From the NCBI RefSeq assembly GCF_012489685.1, contig NC_080044.1, positions 82,322,732-82,386,731 of the forward strand: a stretch of 64,000 bases of DNA. Reading direction: 5' to 3'. The translations under genes and the position numbers were made by a program. Shown piece after piece: positions 56,008 through 64,000 of this stretch. The DNA comes from Lotus japonicus (lineage: Eukaryota; Streptophyta; Magnoliopsida; Fabales; Fabaceae). The notes beneath the pieces were generated by a model that did not search any database, had not been told where the DNA came from, and was given only the letters and a program-made list of their open reading frames with translations. How positions within the stretch are numbered: the first letter of the stretch is position 1; the number at the start of each line of letters is the position of its first letter.

Positions 56008-57864
56008 GGCTTAATACATCAGAAGGCCCCTGAAATTGTAAAGGGAATCAGTTCCAGGGCCTGTAAAATTTTTGCATCAAATTGGGTCCCTAAGAAATTT
56101 TTTTTAATTCAATTAAGGCCAAAATGTGTCTGATGCTGAAGTGGCTTCAATTTTAGCCTACTCAGCTTTTCCACGTGGCATTTTAAATTTTTTTTAATTG
56201 AAAAATTCTAAAACTTAATTTTTAAATCCAACTCATATATTTAAGCATAAATAAAAAAATAAAAACTTAATAAAATCTCTAATGTAAATAAAAACCTAAA
56301 TCTAATTAAAAAAACCTAATCTAATCTTAATCTGTATCTTCATCCTCTAATACAAAAAAACTTTAATTACTAAATTAAATTAAATCAGTAATAAACAAAT
56401 TCCTAATTAAATCCTTCACCCATCTTATTCATCATCCATTCTTCATCTCCAGATCTGTAGGTTACCCTTTAATTTCTAATTAAACCCAGTATAATTGTAT
56501 TCTAGCTTCTAATCCAATCCACTCCAAACCCAGTAAATTCATTCCTTCATCCTTCACTTTCCACCAACTCCTCCCTCACACAACGTAATTCCTAATTTCA
56601 CAATTCATTCCCCATTTATTTCATAACATCAGCACCTTAATCGAACTTTTTTACTACCATTCCTTTATATCACATTCAAGAACTATAAACCCAGAACCTC
56701 ATCACCAACCCACAACCAAAACCCATAAACTTAAAGAAACCCAGAATTCTTCTTCAAACTTTTCCAGTGAAGGGTTGGCAAAAAGAATCAGCCAACCAAC
56801 ATCTTGCCTGAACCCAGATTCAACCCTCCACCTCATCCTCATCCTCATCCTCTTCTTCAGACTCCCTCACTCTCCCTGAAATACGACCATCCTCGACGTA
56901 CGCCGTGCAGAGGGCCAGATTCAGGGTCGAGACAGCGAGCAATTTCCTCTGTGATTCACAGCAACCCACACCATGCCATCTTCATCTTCAACTGGGCCTC
57001 CAACCCTGAACCAACTACTCCCACCCTCGCTCCTGTTACGCCGACATCATCGACGTTTGCTTTCCCACTCCCTTTTCTCCAACGCCGCTCCAACATACTC
57101 TGACGGCGATCTGATTCGAGAGTCATCGAGAGTGAGGAGGTCGAACCTTCCTTCTTCGATCCAGATCTGTCTGTCCTTCCTTCGTCAGATCCAAATCGGG
57201 GTTTTGGGACTCATGGAGGTTGGGATTTTCTTTCTCTCTCTCGATCACTCCTTCTCCTTGCATCGCCTGGTGGTGGATTTGGGGATTTGGGGTTTTGGTT
57301 TCGGGTGGGGGTGGGGGTGGAGGTTTCAGTTGCAGGTGGGGTGGGGATGGAGTTTCGGTTGCAGGTGGAGTTGGGGGTTGGGTGGAGTTTTGGTTTGGCC
57401 GTTTGGGGGTGGGGGTTGGAGGTTGAGGTTGAGGTTTGGGGATGGTGTTAGAGGTGGATGTTGAGGTTGCAGGTGGGGTGGATGTTGCTGGGTTTAGAAG
57501 ATGAAGGTGTTGGGTGTTGAAGATGAGAATGATGAAGATGATGGTGTTGAAGATTAGATTTTTAAATTAGGTTTATTAGATTGTTAGGTTGTTTAGTTTA
57601 GGATTATTAGATTAGGTTTTTATTAAGTTTTTTAAAATTTTTTTCTGATTATTTTGTTGACTTGGAATTAAATTTTTTTTTTAATATTTTTTAATTAAAA
57701 AAAAATTATAAAAGTCAGGTGTCACTGATGACTAGGACAAAATTGAGATTTGGCCTTAATTGAATTAAAAAAAATTTCTTAGGGACCTAATTTGATGCGA
57801 AAATTTTACAGACCCTGGAACTGATTCCCTTTACAATTTCAGGGGCCTTCTGATGTATTAAGCC
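56008..57864. mobile_element. Complete non-autonomous MULE (1,857 bp) with ~120-bp TIRs
   Basis: The first ~120 bp (GGCTTAATACATCAGAAGGC and onward) match the reverse complement of the last ~120 bp with few differences. The 9-bp duplication ATAAAAAAA flanks both sides (55999-56007 and 57865-57873). There is no transposase. The interior changes from C-rich (56400-57200) to strongly G-rich (57296-57480) and may contain captured host DNA. Open frames there are Pro/Ser- or Gly-rich and unconvincing. Confidence 0.92.
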
Positions 57865-57873
57865 ATAAAAAAA

Positions 57874-58738
57874 TGTTGAAAGCTACTCTTCATTGATACC
57901 TCACGTCAGACAAATAAACACTTGTACTATATTTGAAAGCATGTAAAATAAAGTTGTACAGTTTAATTAATTTGTCAAATTTAGTTGCTATATTATTATT
58001 ATTATTATAAACTAAAAGGTCTAAAACAATAAATGAAATTAAGAAAACAACAAAAAGAGCATTAGGGACCACAAGGTAACAATCTCTGTGAAAAGTAAGA
58101 GCAGCACAAGACAAGAGAGAGATACCATGTTTCATTTCCACCTCTCCATGACAAAATCGCTCTTCCTCTCTCACAATCTTCACTCACTCCACGACTCAGG
58201 TTTTGAGATAATTGGGCGGAGCAATATACTTTAAGACGTAATAGTCAAGCAACGGTTCGGTTCGGACCGGAAAGAGAATGTTTGATCGGGTTAGCCAGAT
58301 GGGTTCATTCGGGCTTCAAATTCATGCAACCTTTTCAAACCGTGTACAGATCCAGAAAAAAACCACCCAAAAAAAGAAAGAGGAGAAGAGTTAGATTGAA
58401 ACTGTTGTTTCTTGGTCACTGCTTTGCCTGTTGCGCACCCTTAATTTCTTGTTTTTCCTTTTCTAGGCTACAAATGTATCATATGAGAATGACATAACTT
58501 AAAAATTGGTTGAAATTTTAAATTATAAAAAGTGAATTAAGTTATATAGACAAATATGGAATGGAAGGAATCACGATATAAATCAGAAAGAACATGATGT
58601 TTTGTACAGAAAGAAGTATTGAGAAACAAGCTCTTAACGCTAGCTTAGCTTGATTACATTAAAATATTCTTCTCGTTATTGATCTGGAAATGATACAATA
58701 CACTTCACATGCAGAGCAGAACAAACGAGAAGGAATCA
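57874..58738. other. Intergenic, no confident gene
   Basis: A minus-strand frame at 57890-58183 has one hydrophobic stretch (LVVPNALFVVFLISFIVLDL) but no recognised family. Near 58216-58235 GGAGCAATATACTTTAAGAC resembles the EQYTL segment of the F-box genes and may be a tiny relic. A Lys/Arg-rich frame at 58282-58497 is unsupported. Confidence 0.4.
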
Positions 58739-58746
58739 CCTGACTT

Positions 58747-59354
58747 CAGTGGCGGAACTAGACCATAACATTTGGAGGGGCGGAACTAGACCATATGTTG
58801 AGGGTGTGGCCAGTATTGACTAGTATCCCAATCTTCATCTTATGCTTCTTCTAATTCCATCATATAAAATATACCAACACCATTGAAAGTTGAAACAAAA
58901 ACTATACATATCTTAAAATTAAAGCCCCTTCTTTATGTATGGATGAATGTATGTTGCAACTATCAAACAGAATCACAGATTAATTGACATAGTTAATTGG
59001 GTGGAAATTTTGTGGAAAAAGAAAATAATGAAATCAAGGAAGAGATGAAAGAAAACTGAGTTGAAACAGGAACAAAGCAGCAGAGAGGGACAATTAACAT
59101 TTTCAACTTATCCAATTATCCAAGCCAACCAGTGACCAAGAAATAAAGCTCCAAGTAAGATATTTGACAGTTGAGACCAATATAATGAACCATTCGGTAG
59201 CTCCCAGTGGATGCTTAGCTAGAGTTGGTTTAGAGACCCAACTTCTTATGTGCTTCCCCTTACTTCTCAAGCCCCGTACCGGTAATTCAATTTAAATTTT
59301 AAAATATTGGGGGGGGCAGTGGCCCTCCCCTGTCCCAATGATGTTCCGCCACTG
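58747..59354. mobile_element. Non-autonomous hAT element (608 bp)
   Basis: The termini CAGTGGCGGAAC and GTTCCGCCACTG are perfect 12-bp inverted repeats. The 8-bp duplication CCTGACTT flanks both sides (58739-58746 and 59355-59362), which is diagnostic of hAT. A second inner GGCGGAACTAGACC copy occurs near 58779. No coding sequence. Confidence 0.92.
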
Positions 59355-59362
59355 CCTGACTT

Positions 59363-60014
59363 ATTATTATACTAAATAACAGGACTTGCACTTGCAGACA
59401 CATTTCTTTCTTCACCTGATCACCTCTTTTACTTATAGACAGATTATACACACACACACACAAATAACAAAAGGTAGCACCCAGAGCAAGCAGTCAAAGA
59501 CTCTTCATTATTATTATGCTATTATGAAAAAGTATACAAAAGGTCTAGTGGCCCAAAGAATGAGGAAAAGGAATGGGATGAGTAAATTCAAGACATCAAG
59601 GTCATCTAATGCAATGACAAACACAAATGGTCAAGTGGCATTCGAGGTATCAACTCGTGGTCAGCCCAAGATGGATCTTTATAAACAGAAAATGATCTTA
59701 TATGACAAAATATACCTACAATTGCCTACTGATTCCATAACATGATATCAACAATCCACTGTGATGGAGCTAGTCAAAATTGATCAAACATAGCAGTATG
59801 TATACTACAAGAACCTCAAGATTCCAAGCATCTGGTTCAAATTCATTTGCTGGAACTGCTTTCTGAAAGAATGGATGAATACTTGCTTAAACATTGGTCT
59901 TTTCAATTGACAACAGAACCTTGCATGAGTTTACTCTTTGAAGTTATTTGTATCTTCTTCCAATAAAACCTGTTTGTTTGCACTTGCCAAAAGGTCTATA
60001 AAGTCGGCTATCCC
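59363..60014. other. PTH 3' flank
   Basis: 3' UTR and downstream region of the minus-strand PTH gene. It contains a short CA microsatellite (59450-59462). An open frame at 59386-59745 has no recognisable domain. Confidence 0.5.
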
Positions 60015-63000
60015 TCAACCTATTTGCTCCATCTTCTTAGAACTATTTACAAATGTTGCACTTTTATCAAACCCCTCCAGCAAAAGAATCCGCACAGCTT
60101 CTAATCCATGTTGTAATGTAAAATCCAACTGAAAATTTATTAATGTTTAGGACTGCCATGTGCCTAAGGCCAACTTATCAGTTCAAAATGAAAAGAAAAG
60201 AAATGCCTACCTCTTCTCTTTCCTGTTTAGTGAATGAGCGAAGAACAAATGCCACTGGATCCATTTTGCCAGGAGGCCGTCCAATGCCTAATAAAATTAA
60301 CAGCAAAATGAGAATTAGATATTACAAATTTTATCATATAAATGAATGTTATAATCCTAGAAACGATATGAACATACCAATTCTTAAACGGGGAAAACCA
60401 AGATTCCCTTTAAAGTGATTAATAACACTCTTCATTCTGCCAAATAGCAAGGAGAACAAAAATAGTGAGGCTTCATTTCTCTTCCGTTTAACAACAAACA
60501 CGATCAATATAAAATAGTACAGGCTTGTTGTATGTCTTCAACCGCCTTTCAAAATATAGAGAGATGACGACAATGACTTTCCTAAACATGCATGGCATAT
60601 GCTGAACTACGCAAAGCAAATTAAAATACAAAAGGCTAGGTTAACAGAAGGAATCAATTTCAGAGGGTCCTGCACAAAATAGTGCTTGGAATGATGGGAC
60701 AAGGAAGCTAATTTATCGACATCACATATAATTTAAGCAGAGAAAGGAAGGTGTTTACGTTTTCCTATTGTAATTCTCGTTCTCTGTATGCTTGCTATGC
60801 ATATTGTCTTAGTCACACAACACAGCTACTCAAATACACTTAGCCCCAAGAGAAAGGGAGGAGATTATTGTGAACATTAGCCAAAGATCGAAAAACTTAG
60901 CCACATCCAATGACAACAAATAGTTACTATCCAAGATAAGGCAAATAAATGTGAAAGCCTAGCATCTCACAACCATCAATAATCTTTGGTTTGATCCAGT
61001 TGATAGCATATAAAATGATTTTGCAGCAATGCATTCTTCAAGTAGAGCATTGTCAGATCAGTGACCCAGATTGTGGGTGAGAATAAAGAAGGAATAAAAA
61101 CATGGCATTTATACTTTAAGAAATGTTAAGATTTAAGAAACTTGGCCATGATATTCAGAACAACAGTGGACATGTTAATTTATGAACTTTTTTTGAAACA
61201 AATTTATGAACTTAATAGGATGTCAAACCAAAGTATATTTTAGTTACCCATTGTGACCTCCATGTCCACCCTTTGGTAGCAGCCGCAATTTAGCAAAAGG
61301 CAAATCCATGTCATCAAAGATCTGAAAAAGAAAATTATTAACTGAACACTCGGGAAGATCATCCTTCCACATTTTCTTCATCACTAGCAAATAAAAAGAA
61401 CAAAGTAGTCATAGCGTATATACTATACCACGAGTACTTGCTTCACTGGAATCTTGTAATATGAAACTATGGCCCCAACCTTCAAAATAGATTTCAACGT
61501 CAGCCAATCAGCATCAAAACAGAAATCTTTATTTCAGTAAAATCTTAAGAAGCACAGGTAAGAAATAGAACAAGGACATGATAGGAACTGAAAATGGATA
61601 GGGGTACACAGGGCAAATGTTTGAAATTATAGGAATAGGGCGTTACAGTAATACACAACATATAAAATCAGCATAGCATGGACATAAAAGAAAAAAATCT
61701 TAAATCAAAAAGAGAATTGATGTTTTAATCTAGCATGATTTCTTGTAAAGATAATAAATGCATATGGTATTCCCATCTGTATTGGTATAAAAAAACCTAA
61801 AAAAATGTAGAATGTACGTTAGGAGCATCCAAAGTGTTGAAGTATATCGGTACTATTTTCAAGTGTCTGGCTACCAATGGTCAAATCCCTGACTATCAAT
61901 AACTACAAAGCACTACTGCTTCATCAAGGCTACTCTAAGGGCTGTCAAATGTGAAATGTCAAATACCAAAGTGAAAAAAAGAATTACTAATGTTTGAACA
62001 CTTGTGGATTCCCCCATTCTCTGACAAGTGAAAAAAAGAATTACTCACATATAGAAATTAGAAATAAGAGTGTCTATGCACATCTCTTGCCTAACTATTT
62101 AAATAAAAAATCATATGGATTCCTATGATTTTAGATTTCAGCAATGTTTTCTGGTCCATATGCACATTAATCAGACCATAATTAATTTAGCTAGCTTCAA
62201 AGAACTGTAATTTGGTTGATGATGTTTCCTCCCCAGTTATTCATCATTTTGTAACTACGAAATTTGAGTATTCGGCAAAAAAGATTCCATATACAGAATC
62301 AAGTCACATGAGAAAATGTTTTTTGAACACTTCTCTTAGCATTGCTATCCTACCCTATCATTACATCTAAAGATTCTACAGACAGCAGACTTACAGATTC
62401 ACCGCTTAAATTCATATAAGTCTGTGGTTTTGCAAGTATAACCGGTACATCACCAATAACACCTGCAATAAGAAAACAACTGTCACAAACAGGAACACAC
62501 TTACAAATACTTAAATTATCACAACATGGACACCAAAACTGAAAGAACTGAAGATAAATAAATACATTTTGATGCTAATCACAAATTAATCAGAGAGCGA
62601 AAATTCGGTTATTTTTTTACCTTTTCCAAACAGGGCCTTGAAAGAAACACTGTTGATAGATATCCCTTCAGCTTCAGCAATAGTATCAACCATCTCAAAT
62701 CCCACCTGAAACAAAATTCCAAAATCCCATTCAGCTATGCAGCACAGTCAGCAGTTCAATAATCAAAATCATACATGAATTAACATGGAACTGAATGAGT
62801 TACTGTTACTGACATTGTGGCGAGTAGAAGCGTACTTCTTCCCGGGGTTTCCGAGGCCAACGATTAACCAAGGTTCCTTCTTCTTGGGCTGTATGGTGGG
62901 TGATGCAGCGGTGGTTATGGAAGCTGAGGAATTCTGAGGAGACATGAGAGACATGACGCAGGATGAGGAAGAAGAGAGATACATGAGGGGTTTTGAGAAT

Positions 63001-63053
63001 CGGCGCCACCTTGGGAAGTTGAATGATGATACCGAACAAGTAGCGACGTTCAT
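60015..63053 (-). CDS. Peptidyl-tRNA hydrolase (bacterial-type, probably plastid), eight exons, 255 aa
   Basis: Exons (minus): 62814-63053, 62621-62705, 62395-62462, 61429-61479, 61248-61321, 60378-60436, 60211-60287, 60015-60128, all in phase. The enzyme frees tRNA from prematurely released peptidyl-tRNA. The Pth fold shows [20 protein letters not shown] (active-site Asn and His), [38 protein letters not shown] and [13 protein letters not shown]. Residues 1-~60 are Ser/Arg-rich ([20 protein letters not shown]), as in a chloroplast transit peptide. An upstream in-frame Met at 63146 would add 31 residues; I prefer 63053 for the transit-peptide look. It resembles Arabidopsis At1g18440 (from memory), which lies near the lipase relative At1g18460. 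The tRNA gene is ~100 bp upstream on the same strand. Confidence 0.92.
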
Positions 63054-63155
63054 GGTTCCTTCGAGGAAGGTTGCAGGAAGAAGCAAAACGTGAACCCTAG
63101 AAAAGATGGATTGAGGGAACTGGATATGGAAAATAGATAAAAACAATATTCAAAA

Positions 63156-63227
63156 CGCCGTTGCCGGGGATCGAACCCGGGTCACCCGCGTGACAGGCGG
63201 TAATACTTACCACTATACTACAACGAC
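63156..63227 (-). tRNA. tRNA-Asp(GUC)
   Basis: On the minus strand: acceptor GTCGTTG pairing with CAACGGC, A box TAGTATAGTGGTAAGTA, anticodon loop CTGTCAC (GUC), T arm CCGGGTTCGATCCCCGG, discriminator G; 72 nt without intron. Compared with the usual plant tRNA-Asp, the 5' side of the anticodon stem reads ACCGC instead of CCCGC, giving an A-G mismatch at pair 27-43. Otherwise it is intact. It may be expressed but slightly suboptimal. Confidence 0.9.
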
Positions 63228-64000
63228 TCAGTAAACCTACTTTTATCTGTCTAACTACAACAATCATATTGTCATTCATATTTTTCAATAATATCATTAT
63301 GGTATAATCATACTATGATGAGGCTTTATATTTATAATATGCTAGAAATACAGGGGTTTCTATCCACAATTTTCAATAATATGATTCTAATTATGATTCA
63401 TCAGGCACATGTGAATTTATTATATGTTCAAAGTTTAAATAGTTATGATAACATTAATGGAGAAAGTTAGCAATGAAAGATGGTTGGATCCTTAAGTAAG
63501 TTGATACTTGATACAACTCTAGTTGAAATATAATAAAGTTGGGTAAATTTATCCGCCGTTACTCATTTTTGTTAATATATTTAGGGATGATTGAAACCTG
63601 CCTCATTCCACCTAATCTTGTCCAAATTACTTGAGTTTGGTATAACCTTATTCCACAAGAAATCATAATGTTAAGATGATCTTATATAGTTTATGTTTGT
63701 TTGTAGTCAAATTTGATAGAGCCAGACGTTTTCGTAATCCTTGCTTAGAGATGAATTGACATTGAAAGTACTTTCGACAAGCCAAAATGTTAATGCAAAC
63801 ACATTCTTAAAGACTCAACATCAAGTTCAGGACGTGTTTAAATCAACATTCTAGTTACTCAGGTTGGCCGTAACTCTTTCGAATATATCTACTAATATTT
63901 GTTTGTAATTTTTCCTTTTACATAAAACCATATTTTGCACTTTCAATTAAGGTTTTTTTCACTTCAACCTTTCCTCATAAGCTTCTACAAACACATTCGA
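63228..64000. other. Intergenic, nothing recognised
   Basis: AT-rich sequence upstream of the tRNA gene. It holds no coding frame with a known domain, no paired repeat and no clear element. Confidence 0.5.

Noticed and set aside
56804..57464. Pro/Ser-rich and Gly-rich frames in the second MULE
   Set aside because: They follow the C-rich to G-rich composition shift and overlap in several frames.
57890..58183. Small minus-strand frame with a hydrophobic stretch
   Set aside because: No homology recognised and no upstream support; could be reconsidered with transcript data.
59386..59745. 119-codon plus-strand frame beside PTH
   Set aside because: Antisense to the PTH 3' flank, no domain, contains a CA microsatellite.
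1..64000. CRISPR arrays, operons or bacterial mobile elements
   Set aside because: The direct repeats present are minisatellite, LTR or MITE sequence, and genes have spliceosomal introns.

Overview
The window is plant nuclear DNA, very probably from a legume-like eudicot. It is AT-rich. Its genes carry short GT-AG exons and long introns. It holds tRNA-derived SINEs, Cassandra TRIM elements, a plant-type Helitron with RepHel and RPA-like genes, MULE, hAT, Harbinger and Stowaway elements, F-box (FBA) genes and a TIR-NBS-LRR relic. The genus assignment is inference.

Host genes, left to right: the last three exons of a 3-hydroxyisobutyryl-CoA hydrolase-like gene (67-994, +); a nine-exon alpha/beta-hydrolase lipase (4377-8625, -); an intact FBA-type F-box gene (10611-11831, +); a twelve-exon CCR4-type EEP nuclease (12501-20957, -) with a complete non-autonomous MULE in its largest intron; an intronless ASPG1-like aspartic protease (23114-24604, +); a frameshifted F-box paralogue (25165-26246, -); a four-exon STP14-like sugar transporter (41430-44123, +); an eight-exon organellar peptidyl-tRNA hydrolase (60015-63053, -); and a tRNA-Asp(GUC) gene (63156-63227, -). 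The reconstructed exons of the lipase, CCR4-like, STP and PTH genes sum to whole codons.

Mobile and accessory DNA fills much of the rest. A ~13 kb Helitron (26841-39810, -) carries a RepHel gene and an RPA70-like gene, ends in a hairpin plus CTAG, and sits at an A/T site. From 44.4 to 53 kb lies a heavily rearranged block: a 5'-truncated LINE, a minisatellite, a 1.6 kb palindrome made of two copies of an unrecognised membrane-protein gene, a broken TNL gene, two more copies of the same membrane-protein gene, and a head-to-head Cassandra cluster (5S-rRNA-derived LTRs) within one 5-bp duplication, itself split by a 1,043-bp solo LTR. Other complete elements with matching target duplications are two MULEs with 9-bp duplications, a hAT element with 8 bp, two Harbinger-like MITEs with TTA, and a Stowaway MITE with TA. 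A 1.66 kb long inverted repeat lies at 2188-3843.

The most notable points are: the STP14-like transporter keeps an open frame but has Asn where STPs have the proton-coupling Asp; four copies of an unrecognised multi-spanning membrane-protein family are each broken by a different lesion; the Helitron RepHel gene has a triplicated acidic exon; the TNL relic has Cys in its P-loop; and the tRNA-Asp has a mismatch in its anticodon stem. No prokaryotic features or CRISPR arrays were seen.
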